64,000 bases of DNA, taken from CAVRXT01 sp049644285 (GTDB lineage: Bacteria; Acidobacteriota; Terriglobia; Acidiferrales; UBA7541). Below, in pieces: positions 1 to 8,543 of this stretch. Under the pieces are notes generated by a model. That model did not search any database. It saw nothing but the letters and a program-made list of their open reading frames with translations, and was not told the origin of the DNA. The translations under genes and the position numbers were made by a program. The stretch's first letter is position 1, and every line of letters starts with the position of its first letter. The stretch is from NCBI GenBank assembly GCA_049644285.1, contig JBARRP010000174.1, positions 25,297 to 89,296 of the forward strand, given 5' to 3'.

Positions 1-29
1 GCCGGAATTCGGACGAGGAGGAGTAAATC

Positions 30-332
30 ATGAAGGTAAAGGTCATGAGTCTTTTTGCCGTGCTAACTCTTGCGCTCACGCTTGCCTTCTCGGCGGCAGC
101 CCCAGCGGCGCCCAACGCAACGAACGGGAAACCAGTTCCCGCAGCGGCCGCGAAGGCAACGCCGGAGGAGCCTCATCCCGAAATCCGGGAAGCGATTCGA
201 TCACTGCGTGCCGCCAAGCAGCACATGGAGCATGCTGCCCACGATTTCGGCGGACATCGCGTGGAAGCCCTCAAGGCAACCGATGAAGCGATTCACCAGC
301 TTGAGGTTTGTCTGAAGTACGACAAGGACTAA
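30..332 (+). CDS. small secreted helical protein, unknown function
   Basis: A 100-residue protein. Residues 1-26 look like a Sec signal peptide (Lys at 2 and 4, then a Leu/Ala-rich core ending AAAPAAP). A Pro/Ala-rich linker follows, then from about residue 50 a helix-forming stretch rich in Glu, His and Ala (EIREAIRSLRAAKQHMEHAAHDF). A GAGGAGG ribosome site lies 8-10 bases before the ATG and an intrinsic terminator follows the stop, so this is a genuine single-gene unit or the end of one that starts outside the window. The fold resembles small periplasmic four-helix proteins, but I recognise no family. The His residues could bind metal; that is only a guess. Confidence 0.75.
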   Translation: MKVKVMSLFAVLTLALTLAFSAAAPAAPNATNGKPVPAAAAKATPEEPHPEIREAIRSLRAAKQHMEHAAHDFGGHRVEALKATDEAIHQLEVCLKYDKD

Positions 333-358
333 CCTCGAAAAATGCGCATTTCGACTTG

Positions 359-406
359 AGGCAGCGTCGCGCGCATAGGACGCTCGCGACGCTGCCTTTC
401 TTTTTC
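359..406 (+). terminator. intrinsic terminator after the first gene
   Basis: A 13-bp arm AGGCAGCGTCGCG at 359-371 pairs perfectly with CGCGACGCTGCCT at 385-397 and is followed by TTCTTTTTC. It starts 27 bases after the stop codon of the small secreted protein. Confidence 0.9.
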
Positions 407-546
407 AAGCTTGTCGAGCCGCCGCCAGCCCCATCCGCCTTTTCTTATCCGCCGAATTAAGTTAAGCTCTTCCAACTCCAGCCCGTCGGCAGGAGAAACG
501 ATTCATCTGCTCAAAAACAACTGATTCGAGAGAGGAGACGAAAATC

Positions 547-1017
547 ATGGCTAAAGCTATTCCGCAGGGATACCACACCGCAACGCCCTATTTGATTATC
601 AAGGACGCTGCCAAAGCCATCGAGTTCTACAAGAAGGCTTTTGGAGCCACCGAACTGATGCGCATGCCCGGCCCGGGCGGCAAGATCATGCATGCGGAGA
701 TCAAGATCGGCGACTCACCATTCATGATCTCCGAGGAGATGCCGGAAAGAGGCACCAAGTCACCGCAAACGCTCGGCGGTTCGCCGGTGAGCATTTTTCT
801 TTACGTCGATGACGTCGATGCGTTGGCGGCCCAGGCCACCGCAGCGGGAGCTAAGACTCAAATGCCGGTCCAGGATCAATTCTGGGGCGATCGCTATGGG
901 TCGCTGGTGGACCCCTTCGGACACGTTTGGGGTATCGCCACTCACAAGGAAGACGTCGCCCCGGAGGAAATGCAGAAGCGTGCTGCCGCTGCGATGGCAG
1001 CCGGAGCCTCGTCGTAA
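547..1017 (+). CDS. VOC-superfamily protein (PhnB/glyoxalase-like)
   Basis: A 156-residue protein of the vicinal oxygen chelate fold. It has the PhnB-like opening (TATPYLIIKDAAKAIEFYKKAFGA), the beta-strand MHAEIKIGDSPFMISEE, and the ending DQFWGDRYGSLVDPFGHVWGIATH, where the last strand usually supplies a Glu or His metal ligand. The GAGAGGAGACG ribosome site fits the ATG. Members include glyoxalase I, bleomycin-binding and extradiol dioxygenase-like proteins; the substrate cannot be read from sequence. It stands alone and converges with the next gene. The Ala-rich tail (KRAAAAMAAGASS) is a family-typical low-complexity end. Confidence 0.85.
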   Translation: MAKAIPQGYHTATPYLIIKDAAKAIEFYKKAFGATELMRMPGPGGKIMHAEIKIGDSPFMISEEMPERGTKSPQTLGGSPVSIFLYVDDVDALAAQATAAGAKTQMPVQDQFWGDRYGSLVDPFGHVWGIATHKEDVAPEEMQKRAAAAMAAGASS

Positions 1018-1104
1018 AACCCGAAGTAAGTCGGCGCTGGCGTTGGTCATCTTGGGGCTGCGTTGCGCGCGATCCGCGCGCGCAGCTCCAGTGCCGGCCG
1101 GAGA

Positions 1105-2637
1105 CTATTTGCCGATGGTGGTGAAGCCGGCTGGAGAAGGTTCGGGGTCGCTGAAAACCGGCGGCGAAGAAGGAACCCGTTTCGCGTTGTAATTGCGTAA
1201 GTGGTTCCGGCGAAGCGCCGTGAGGGTCATCCGTCCAAGGTCAAAAGCCCCATAAATGATGTTGCCGCGCACGACGTCGCTGCGGAAGGTGAGAACTTGC
1301 GTCCGGATGTAACGGGTGACTTTGTTGCCGGGCCGCGGAGCCATCGCGGAAACCACGGAGGAGCCGTCAAAAACCGGCTGACTGCAATTCTTGAGCTGCA
1401 CAACCGCGACGGCGCCATTGGTGTGCAGCTCGTCACCCGTGGCATTTTCCGAGGTCTCTGGTACTGTCACCCGCGGCGAATCGTGGACGGCGTCCACACA
1501 GCCGGCCAGCGTCAGATCGCGAACCACCTTGTCTCGTTCTTCATCAAGATTTGCGTCCACGTGGTGGATAAATCTCCTGCGGCGGACCGATAGCACCGCT
1601 CCAGTTTCACGCGAAGATGCGCTTGCCCAGACCGGCAGTCCTTGCCAGGTTTCGGGCTCGCTCCAAATCCGCAAATGGTCGCGCTTGCCGTAGCTATCGA
1701 AGCTCTTCTCCCACGCCGAGTCGGAACTTTGCCCCTGAAGCATTTGCTTGGAGATGGGAGCGCGGGAATAGCTGTTCAGCGTGATGAACGCATGGAACTG
1801 GCGCAGAACCGATCCCTTTGAGTTGGGATCACTGTTCATCCATCCGGCGGCATGGAAAGCGTCTGCGATTTGTTCGCGCGAGCCGACAAACATGAGGTTC
1901 ACAACGTCGGCGTCACGCCCCTTCACGGTGGAAGTACGCGCGGGCAGTGAGCGGGCCATCTCATTGAGCGCGAACGTTTCGGAATCGGCGAAATCTCGAT
2001 TCGCGGGGCCCGCGGGCGTCATACCCGTGACGCGCAGCGCCGCCGACAGTTCCAGCCGCAAGTCAGTTCCCGGCGGAAAGTAGATTTCGGGCTCCGCGGA
2101 TATAGGGAATGCGGCCCGGTAGACAATCAGAACCATGTCCGAATACGGGTTCCACGTGGGCATATGCTTCAAGCGGCTGGTGATTCGGCCTTGCGGCGTA
2201 TCCGTGGATCGGATTCCGTGAATAACGCCTTTTTTCGCTAATTCACGGGCATTGGCGACCTCGACGACGTAGGCATTGACGTCGATCGGCTCTCCGGAGT
2301 CTGGAGTGAGCCGGTCAAATTGAATGGTGAGTTGGGCTGTCTCGTGGACAAAGCCCAAGCCCACACGCCTTGCAGATTTCACCGCGCCCTCGATCCGCGT
2401 TCCTTCTGCGAACATCGGAACACCATCGCATCGCGGGGATTCCACCACGATCGCGCGAAGGCGCGTCCCCGGCTTAGACCTGTAGGACGAGACGGGATCG
2501 AGCAGTCGGACCCAGAAGGTTTCTCCGGCAGGAATCTGGTCGCAGGCAGCGGCAACCCTGAGGCAATTTATGCAGAAGAGCAGGATCAATACGCGGGGGA
2601 TGACAAGAGTGGCCTTCCGCCGGAGCTCTCTCCTCAT
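1105..2637 (-). CDS. secreted protein with LssY-like C-terminal domain
   Basis: A 510-residue protein with an N-terminal signal or anchor segment (about residues 10-32, LVIPRVLILLFCINCLRVAAAC). A beta-rich middle region follows. Residues about 245-385 match the LssY C-terminal domain pattern: NLMFVGSREQIADAFHAAGW, SRAPISKQMLQGQ, a DSYGKRDHLRIW segment, GLPVWASASSRETG, and HHVDANLDEERDKVVRDLTLAGC. The domain is common in bacterial envelope proteins but has no assigned biochemical role. The likely location is the envelope or periplasm. The N-terminal Cys-32 in VAAAC is preceded by Ala rather than a strict lipobox, so secretion rather than lipidation is preferred. Confidence 0.75.
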   Translation of the reverse strand: MRRELRRKATLVIPRVLILLFCINCLRVAAACDQIPAGETFWVRLLDPVSSYRSKPGTRLRAIVVESPRCDGVPMFAEGTRIEGAVKSARRVGLGFVHETAQLTIQFDRLTPDSGEPIDVNAYVVEVANARELAKKGVIHGIRSTDTPQGRITSRLKHMPTWNPYSDMVLIVYRAAFPISAEPEIYFPPGTDLRLELSAALRVTGMTPAGPANRDFADSETFALNEMARSLPARTSTVKGRDADVVNLMFVGSREQIADAFHAAGWMNSDPNSKGSVLRQFHAFITLNSYSRAPISKQMLQGQSSDSAWEKSFDSYGKRDHLRIWSEPETWQGLPVWASASSRETGAVLSVRRRRFIHHVDANLDEERDKVVRDLTLAGCVDAVHDSPRVTVPETSENATGDELHTNGAVAVVQLKNCSQPVFDGSSVVSAMAPRPGNKVTRYIRTQVLTFRSDVVRGNIIYGAFDLGRMTLTALRRNHLRNYNAKRVPSSPPVFSDPEPSPAGFTTIGK

Positions 2638-2801
2638 GAGACCGACAATCCCCCGTCAGGACCTGTTGTGTGCTGCTCCTTGGATGCTGGCACAGCCCGA
2701 AGCGTATGCCTGCCTCGACGAGGGGTCAAGGTGCGGAATCGAGCAACACCCAGAGCTCGGCAGAAGATGGCGCCTCGTATGATTGCCGCGGGAAGCTAAC
2801 C

Positions 2802-3137
2802 TCAGGCCGTTTGCGCCGCCTTGGGCGTGGGCGTGTAGGGATTTCGGTGGGACTTCGTCGTGTGCGTGCTGCGGTAATCTTCCAGTTCTTCGTTCGTAAT
2901 TCGGAAGTGGTTCTTCAAGGGATGATTGGCGGATGCCTCCAGCTCGCGGTGGAGCTTTAGGGAGCAAACATCAGGGGCATCCTGATAACTCAGCCGATGG
3001 GAGCAGAACGCTTCGTTCGGGATCGTCAACGTGAATTCGGACGGATCTTCCGCGACGTGCCGCACCCGGAAGGTGTATTCACGGACCAGCGGCTTGGCCT
3101 CGAATCCAACGTACTGGATGAGCACGGCGTCGCTCAT
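2802..3137 (-). CDS. conserved hypothetical protein, 111 aa
   Basis: A soluble, signal-free protein with several beta-strand-like segments (YTFRVRHVAEDPSEFTLTIPNEAF) and a charged, Thr/Pro-rich tail. Its ATG overlaps the stop of the 97-residue gene just upstream by four bases (ATGA at 3134-3137), so the two are translationally coupled and probably form one unit. I do not recognise a family. The overlap is the main support that both are real. Confidence 0.6.
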   Translation of the reverse strand: MSDAVLIQYVGFEAKPLVREYTFRVRHVAEDPSEFTLTIPNEAFCSHRLSYQDAPDVCSLKLHRELEASANHPLKNHFRITNEELEDYRSTHTTKSHRNPYTPTPKAAQTA

Positions 3138-3427
3138 TTTCCACCCGCGCCGGCTGCAACCCCAGCCTTGGGGTGAACCACTGTAGTCGCAGATACAGGC
3201 GTGGCTGCTGGCGCTACCCCTGCCGTTACTGCTTTTTTGCGGCGCTTCCCGCGCGAGCGCTTTGGAGGTGTACCCTCCGCTGGCTCGACAACCATGATGC
3301 TGGTGACAAACTTCTTCGGGCCATGGAGATCGAAATCGATTGTGGTGCGTTCCACGTCTGATTCCGTCACCACACCGCAGCCGTACTGAAAATGCTTCAC
3401 GTACAAGCCTTCCGTGAGAGCCTTCAT
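3134..3427 (-). CDS. conserved hypothetical protein, 97 aa
   Basis: A small protein opening MKALTEGLYVKHFQYGCGVVTESDVERTTIDFDLHGPKKFVTSIMV. This resembles the small SH3-like barrel sometimes found in RNA polymerase- or helicase-associated proteins (a G-x-V-H-x-x-F-G-x-G-V-V pattern), followed by a basic KRSRGKRRKK patch that could bind nucleic acid and an Ala/Val-rich tail. The ribosome site is GAGGAGACT. It lies first in a two-gene unit and is 97 bases from the end of the cold-shock gene. A nucleic-acid-binding role is inference only. Confidence 0.6.
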   Translation of the reverse strand: MKALTEGLYVKHFQYGCGVVTESDVERTTIDFDLHGPKKFVTSIMVVEPAEGTPPKRSRGKRRKKAVTAGVAPAATPVSATTVVHPKAGVAAGAGGK

Positions 3428-3475
3428 ATAGTCTCCTCAGCGCGACAGCGAGCTCGATCGGTTGCTACACCCCAG

Positions 3476-3520
3476 AAAAAAAGCGCGAGCCCGGCCGCTT
3501 GGCGGTCGGACCCGCGCTGG
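3476..3520 (-). terminator. intrinsic terminator of the cold-shock gene
   Basis: Read on the minus strand, a GC-rich arm (AGCGCGGGTCCG) folds back on CGGGCTCGCGCT across a GC-rich centre and is followed by seven T. It begins five bases after the stop codon of the cold-shock gene. Confidence 0.85.
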
Positions 3521-3524
3521 TTAA

Positions 3525-3728
3525 CTAGAGGCTGGTGACGTTCGACGCCTGCAGGCCCTTGGGGCCCTTGGTCACTTCGAATTCAACCGCTTGGCCTTCG
3601 TTCAGCGATTTGTACCCATCCGACTGAATCGCGGAGAAGTGCACGAAAACGTCCTCGCCGGACTGGCGCTGGATGAACCCGAAACCCTTACTGGCGTTGA
3701 ACCACTTTACAGTACCTTGTTCTTTCAC
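3525..3728 (-). CDS. csp: cold-shock domain protein (CspA family)
   Basis: A 67-residue cold-shock domain covering the whole protein. Both RNA-binding motifs are present: RNP1-like KGFGFI (residues 14-19) and RNP2-like VFVHF (27-31). It binds single-stranded RNA and DNA and acts as an RNA chaperone. The start is GTG at 3728: AAGAAGGA stands eight bases upstream of it, while an ATG directly against that site opens only a three-codon frame (ATG TAC AAG TGA) overlapping the GTG. A long leader with an extended -10 promoter and an early intrinsic terminator precedes the gene, and a second terminator follows it, so it is a monocistronic unit with possible leader control. Confidence 0.95.
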   Translation of the reverse strand: MKEQGTVKWFNASKGFGFIQRQSGEDVFVHFSAIQSDGYKSLNEGQAVEFEVTKGPKGLQASNVTSL

Positions 3729-3838
3729 TTGTACATTCCTTCTTTCAATTTGAGCTATTTGCGCTTCACGTCCCGGGCCCGATTCCGCTCCCGATTCTTG
3801 GGGAGCGCGATCGTGATCCGGTGCCTCCAGCCGTAAAC

Positions 3839-3870
3839 AAAAAAGGGCTGCAAGTGTGAACTTGCAGCCC
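3839..3870 (-). terminator. terminator-like hairpin upstream of csp
   Basis: A perfect 10-bp stem (GGGCTGCAAG at 3845-3854 with CTTGCAGCCC at 3861-3870), a six-base loop, and six T then GTTT on the minus strand. It lies about 110 bases upstream of the cold-shock start and about 40 bases downstream of an apparent promoter, so it may be a leader attenuator. It could instead end the transcript of the upstream lipocalin-like gene. Confidence 0.8.
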
Positions 3871-3915
3871 CTCTAACGAATCTAAAGGTTTTACAAGAGC
3901 AACAAACGCGACTTC

Positions 3916-3924
3916 AATATAGCA
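3916..3924 (-). promoter_or_regulatory. extended -10 promoter, probably for csp
   Basis: The minus strand reads TGCTATATT, an extended -10 element, with no convincing -35. Initiation near 3909 would give a leader of about 180 nt before the cold-shock start, close to the long leaders known for cspA-type genes. Confidence 0.45.
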
Positions 3925-4108
3925 TACCCCGCCCAAACATCCTAATGAAATCTTCAGGTTTTTGACTCGGGAAGCGGCACGTTTCGCTTTGGTTCTTACC
4001 TAAAATCGTTGCGGTCTTAATTCTTCGGGTCGGTCAGAAACATACGCCGGACCCGTCTCCACGTGCAACTCTTCTTTCATCGTGCCAGTTGACGCAGGCA
4101 GAAGGTTG

Positions 4109-4606
4109 CTACTTCAGTCGCTCCCAAACCGATTCGAGGGTGACCATCGCGCCGCCCCTCAACTGCGGCGTGTTTCGCACAATCAGGCGGTTACCTTGCA
4201 CAGTCACGGCCCTTGTTTGGTCTGTGTTGACCCAGTTTTGAAGCGAGGCAACTTCAACGTGATCCACCACCTTGTCGCACGTGAACGTGTACCGCCCGGC
4301 GTAGGCCATGGACGTGGAGTAAGCCTGTGCTCTTTCCTCAGCCGGAGCTGAAACCCTGTCAGCAACGGAAAGTGGTTTCCGTCCATCATCCGAGATAATC
4401 GCCATCATTCTGCCATCCGCCGTGTACATAACGAATCCTGAGGGGTTTTGGCCAAGTACGGCTCTGTTGACTTCGCCCTTGTCCGTCGTGGAGGTGACAG
4501 AGACAAGTTTCCAAGTTCCGACAATGCTGTCCTTGCATTGCGCGCTTGCCGTCGATGAGAACACGGCCGCAAGGGCCGCCACCAGGACAACTATACTGTT
4601 CCTCAT
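4109..4606 (-). CDS. secreted lipocalin-like domain protein
   Basis: A 165-residue protein when started at the ATG at 4606, which has GGGGAG six bases upstream and directly opens a signal peptide (MRNSIVVLVAALAAVFSSTASAQ). The mature part begins DSIVGTWKLVSVT, the classical G-x-W of the bacterial lipocalin-like (Lipocalin_5) family, and continues with GFVMYTADGRMMAIISDDGR and AYAGRYTF, matching the family's beta-barrel strands. Such proteins are thought to bind small hydrophobic ligands; the ligand is unknown. A longer reading frame extends upstream but would bury the signal peptide. Confidence 0.8.
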   Translation of the reverse strand: MRNSIVVLVAALAAVFSSTASAQCKDSIVGTWKLVSVTSTTDKGEVNRAVLGQNPSGFVMYTADGRMMAIISDDGRKPLSVADRVSAPAEERAQAYSTSMAYAGRYTFTCDKVVDHVEVASLQNWVNTDQTRAVTVQGNRLIVRNTPQLRGGAMVTLESVWERLK

Positions 4607-4744
4607 GCTGTCTCCCCAAAACTCAAGCACATCATGAGCATTGAGCGGCGAGCTTAGCATGCCTTGCCGTGGGAACTATCGCCAATGACCTAGGCGGCGG
4701 ATGGCTTGAATCCGATCTCGCGGATTGACCTCGAGATTTGAGAA

Positions 4745-5962
4745 TCATGGCAGCCCCGCGCGCAAGGACGGAGCCCTGCCGCTATTGGCCAAGTCGCGTT
4801 GGTATTTTGGCCACGGGCTTGCCATCAGGCCGCCTGCGGTCCCCGGAAACGCATAGATCGCTCCCGATGCGGTAGCCACGTAGATTGTTCCGTAGGGAGC
4901 GAGTGTCGGCGAGAGGCCGAGACTGGCGTCAAAACCAGCCGACCATTCCTTTTTTCCCTCGGGGGAGACAGCGACTACCGCGTATCCCGAGATCACATAG
5001 ATCGTTCCGTCAGCTGCCAACGCCGGTGACGACACCATCCATGATCCGGTGTCCACATCCCACTTCTTGGCGCCATCCGGATCGACAGCATAGAGCCGGC
5101 CATCTCGAGTCGCGAAATAGATTGTTCCGTCAGACCCGATCACCGGTGGAGTTGCTTCCATTGCGATGGAGGCCTTGAATTCCCACTTGAGTTGACCGCC
5201 CATCCCCACCGCCAGCAGGCTCCCAGTCGCGGTGCCGGCATAGAGCACGTCATCCGGGCCGGCCGCGAGAGATGCCTGGACATAAGCGTAGCTCGGGGAC
5301 TGACGTCTGCCGTCCGCGTTCCCTGCTACCGGCGGATACACCCACTGCAGCGCTCCATCACGCCCCACCCCTTTCAACCAGGTTCTTCCCAAGACGGCGA
5401 TCGTCCCGCTGGGAAGAATGACGGGCACGCCGGATTGGGTAGCAACGCGGTCCGAATACCAGCGTCTGGAACCGTTCTCAACCTCAGTCGAGCACAGCGC
5501 GACCGCACAGAACGTATAAACAAAATCGCTGTCGATGGCATTCCCGCTCGCGTAGTAATTGATCCTTCCACCGGTAAGCTCCGTCTCCCAGCGCTTCGTG
5601 CCCGTGTGATTGATGGCGTAGAGCTTTCCCCGCGTATTCGTTACATAAACGGCTTCATCGGGCCCAAGAGTCGGAGAGGATTGGATCGGGCCGGTCTCGA
5701 ATTTCCATTTCAGCGCCCCGGAGGAATCGATTGCATAGAGATATCCATCCCGGCTGCCAACGTAAAGAGTGCTTTCGCTATCCAACGCGGGAGCGCCATC
5801 GATGGGTCCACCGGTCTTGAAGACCCATTTCTCTTTGACCTCTCCCTGCAGGTTGGCGACGCCCTCCCGATCTGTGCGCTCTGTTTGCCGGACGAAGAGA
5901 ACCACAGTCAATACCGCGGCCGCGAGAAGCGCCCCCAACGCTAAGCCAATGGTCTTGTTCAT
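4745..5962 (-). CDS. secreted PQQ-like beta-propeller repeat protein
   Basis: A 405-residue protein starting at the ATG at 5962 (CGGAGG upstream). Residues about 4-25 form a hydrophobic signal anchor (IGLALGALLAAAVLTVVLF). At least seven blades follow, each with the PQQ/WD-like pattern T-x-Y-V/F-G/A-x-x-D/x-G-x-L-Y-A-I/V-x-x-x-G-x-x-K-W-x-F/V (for example STLYVGSRDGYLYAIDSSGALKW). This family includes BamB and quinoprotein-like folds, but the quinone and metal ligands of true dehydrogenases are not evident. It is likely a structural or carbohydrate-related envelope protein. The role is not known. Confidence 0.85.
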   Translation of the reverse strand: MNKTIGLALGALLAAAVLTVVLFVRQTERTDREGVANLQGEVKEKWVFKTGGPIDGAPALDSESTLYVGSRDGYLYAIDSSGALKWKFETGPIQSSPTLGPDEAVYVTNTRGKLYAINHTGTKRWETELTGGRINYYASGNAIDSDFVYTFCAVALCSTEVENGSRRWYSDRVATQSGVPVILPSGTIAVLGRTWLKGVGRDGALQWVYPPVAGNADGRRQSPSYAYVQASLAAGPDDVLYAGTATGSLLAVGMGGQLKWEFKASIAMEATPPVIGSDGTIYFATRDGRLYAVDPDGAKKWDVDTGSWMVSSPALAADGTIYVISGYAVVAVSPEGKKEWSAGFDASLGLSPTLAPYGTIYVATASGAIYAFPGTAGGLMASPWPKYQRDLANSGRAPSLRAGLP

Positions 5963-6159
5963 GCTGTTTTCGTGCCTCCGGGACGCTCCCAATATTTCCG
6001 GAGTATCCCATTGAGCTAATTACGCCCGCCGTCTTCGCCGAAGCTTTTTCGTCTAAGGGTAAACAGTAGCTGCGAGCTCAGGGTTCCGCGGTCAACCTCG
6101 CATACCCTTCAGCGGGGCCGGGGATCCAACCGGAGTCTTTTTCCCGAGGACTTGACTGC

Positions 6160-8391
6160 TCAATTCGTGCGGCTTTTGGATGAACGGATGGCGCCCCGGA
6201 TCACGCTGATCGAAGCCTTCGGAAGGGCGAAGGTTGTGTCGGCGTTGGCGCTGACGGTGGAACGATCGGGGGGCCCGTCAGGATCAGCCGAGCCATCGTG
6301 GGCGCCGGGATGCCATTGATATTGTTCGCTCCCAAAAGTGATCAGGTTCACCGCGCCGGAAAAGAAGCTGTCAGCATTCTTGTCAGCATCGTGAAAAGCA
6401 ATGCGGACCGAATGTGAGTTCTCCTGGTCTTTGTTCACGATCAGCAACGCCCACTGGCCATCGGGGCGCAGCGCTGCGTACGCAGTAACCAGCGCGCGGC
6501 CGGCAGCGTTGCGAATGTCACTCGCAGCAGGGAAGAGCTTATGCACGCCATCACCGGGCAGCACCCATTCGAGATTGATGAGTTGGCTCGCGAAAAATTG
6601 CGAGAGCGGCTGCTGGACCTGCAAGTTCGCATCCATCGAGAACAAGCCGAAAGTGCCGAACGATTCGTTGCACCCTCCGTGGATTCCCAGCGGCATGTAA
6701 TGGAAGAAATAAACAGCATCACCCCCCGCCGAAAGATAAGCCCCGACGTAATCCGCCAGCCACAGCGCGCCCCAAATATCGACGAACGCCTCTTCCGACT
6801 GCCACGCAATGTTTGATTCGGTGATGAATTGCGGCACATCCGCCGGCACGCCATCCTGTCGCCAGATCTCCACCATGTGCGAGACAAGTGTCGCTTCGTT
6901 GTAGAGGTCGCTCCACGCGATCTTGCACGGTTCCATCGGATAATGCTCGTAGGAAAAGAAGGCGAGGTCACTCAGGCGGTCGTGGGCTTTCAGGTAGTCG
7001 ATGAAGCGCCGCGTCCACGAAGTTTTTCCGTTCGCATCAGGCCATGTTTCGATGTCCTTGTTGACTCCCGTGAAGATGGGCCCGCCGAGCTTCAGCTTCG
7101 GATCCACTTTGTGAAGCGCCGCGGCCCATTGGACATAGAGCGCAGCGTAATCTTCGGGCGGAGTGTAGTGCCCGTCCGCCTCTTCTCCCATCTCGACGTA
7201 CGAAATGGGGTATCCGCGCTTTTCGATGTAGGCGATTTCCGCCGCGGAGTCTTCCGGCGTCCCGTAGAGCATGGCGATCGGAATCATCGCTGGCAGGCCT
7301 CGCGTCACGCCGCTGGTGTAGAAAAGGTCGAAGCCGATCTGGTCCCCTGCCTTCTCGTTCAGATCGGAGGGTTCGTGCCACGGATCAACAGAAGAACAGA
7401 AGGTATTCGTTTGGCCCTGGTCGGGTGTATGACGCACCAGATCCTGAAACGCGCCGTCCGCGCTCGCAGTGCCGATGTAAAGCTCGCGCATCGCGTAGCC
7501 GGCGCAATTCCGGCGATCAGCAGAACCATGTGTGTCGCAGGTGTTGGACGATTCGGTCATCAGGATGCGGATATACTGCACGAGGGTCGGAGCTGACGTC
7601 AGTTGCAGAGTGACGCTGCCGCCGTGCCCCTCGGTGATTGTGCCGCCCGGGAACGTCTGCCACACGCCTAAGGTTGGTCTCTTGATCGGATCTTCGCCGG
7701 TCCAATACTGCACCAGATATCGCCGCGCATACGGATCGGCCCACGCGATGCGGATGGCGTTGATTTCGCGCTTGCTGGCCAGATCGATGATTACCCACTG
7801 CGGATGCAGGGAATCGTCCTCGTGCGTGAAGGCTTGGGTGAGATACGGGTTGCTCTTCCAATAGGAATTCAGGTCGCCATCGGTGAGGCGCGAATAGCCG
7901 ACCATGTCGGTTCCGTCGTCGTGCGTGACGCCACGATGCGGCAAAGGATAGCCGTACGAATGCCGGATCACATCCGTCGGCGTTGCGCTGCCCGTGAAGT
8001 ACCCCTTGCCGGCCGGATCGCTCCAGGCACCTTGGGGATTCCAGTGCCAGGCCTCCATGTGGAGCTCGGTGTTCTGGCGGTAGGTGATCGTTTGCCACCC
8101 CGCGGAGAGGATTTGCTTGATCGTAGGTTCGACGAAAAGCTTGTCGGCTGCGCCGTAAGGAAGCCGATCGATTGCCGCGCCCAGCGCCTTGGTGGGGACA
8201 ATCGAATTCGTGGAGTGGCCGGGAGTGGAATCAACCCGGATCGCTTGCCCCCACGCTGCTGATGCGAAAACGACGACTCCGGCAACGGCGGCCAGAGCCC
8301 TCGCCGGATAGCTTTTCGCCCCGGAAGCTTGCTTCACACGTGAATTCTCGACAGCCCTTGATGCGCAAACGGAAAAAATCCTCGCGGCCAC
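6160..8391 (-). CDS. secreted clan GH-A glycoside hydrolase with discoidin-like domain
   Basis: A 743-residue secreted enzyme. A signal peptide lies at about residues 28-49 (LAAVAGVVVFASAAWGQ), and a closer start is possible. Residues about 165-305 form a discoidin/F5-8 type C-like (CBM32-like) region (LTDGDLNSYWKS, HPQWVIIDLASKREINAIRIAW, VQYIRILMTESS, AMRELYIG). It sits within the N-terminal part of a TIM-barrel hydrolase whose later half carries VEMGEEADGHY (candidate acid/base Glu) and PQFITESNIAW (candidate nucleophile Glu), followed by a C-terminal beta-sandwich. The usual N-E of clan GH-A is G-E-E here. It resembles GH39/GH30/GH51-type enzymes, but the family is not certain. Likely polysaccharide breakdown outside the cell. 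Confidence 0.7.
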   Translation of the reverse strand: MAARIFSVCASRAVENSRVKQASGAKSYPARALAAVAGVVVFASAAWGQAIRVDSTPGHSTNSIVPTKALGAAIDRLPYGAADKLFVEPTIKQILSAGWQTITYRQNTELHMEAWHWNPQGAWSDPAGKGYFTGSATPTDVIRHSYGYPLPHRGVTHDDGTDMVGYSRLTDGDLNSYWKSNPYLTQAFTHEDDSLHPQWVIIDLASKREINAIRIAWADPYARRYLVQYWTGEDPIKRPTLGVWQTFPGGTITEGHGGSVTLQLTSAPTLVQYIRILMTESSNTCDTHGSADRRNCAGYAMRELYIGTASADGAFQDLVRHTPDQGQTNTFCSSVDPWHEPSDLNEKAGDQIGFDLFYTSGVTRGLPAMIPIAMLYGTPEDSAAEIAYIEKRGYPISYVEMGEEADGHYTPPEDYAALYVQWAAALHKVDPKLKLGGPIFTGVNKDIETWPDANGKTSWTRRFIDYLKAHDRLSDLAFFSYEHYPMEPCKIAWSDLYNEATLVSHMVEIWRQDGVPADVPQFITESNIAWQSEEAFVDIWGALWLADYVGAYLSAGGDAVYFFHYMPLGIHGGCNESFGTFGLFSMDANLQVQQPLSQFFASQLINLEWVLPGDGVHKLFPAASDIRNAAGRALVTAYAALRPDGQWALLIVNKDQENSHSVRIAFHDADKNADSFFSGAVNLITFGSEQYQWHPGAHDGSADPDGPPDRSTVSANADTTFALPKASISVIRGAIRSSKSRTN

Positions 8392-8543
8392 GGTTGGCTC
8401 CTCATCGGATTGACGCGGTCAACGCGATGCGTTTGTACTCGGCAGCGAGCCGCAGGTCAAGTCCGAAATTGCGGGCGTCGCTTCCTGAAACGGTTTAATT
8501 CTCGCGGAGTGAAAAGGCGACCACATTCTTGTGGGCGAGGGGC

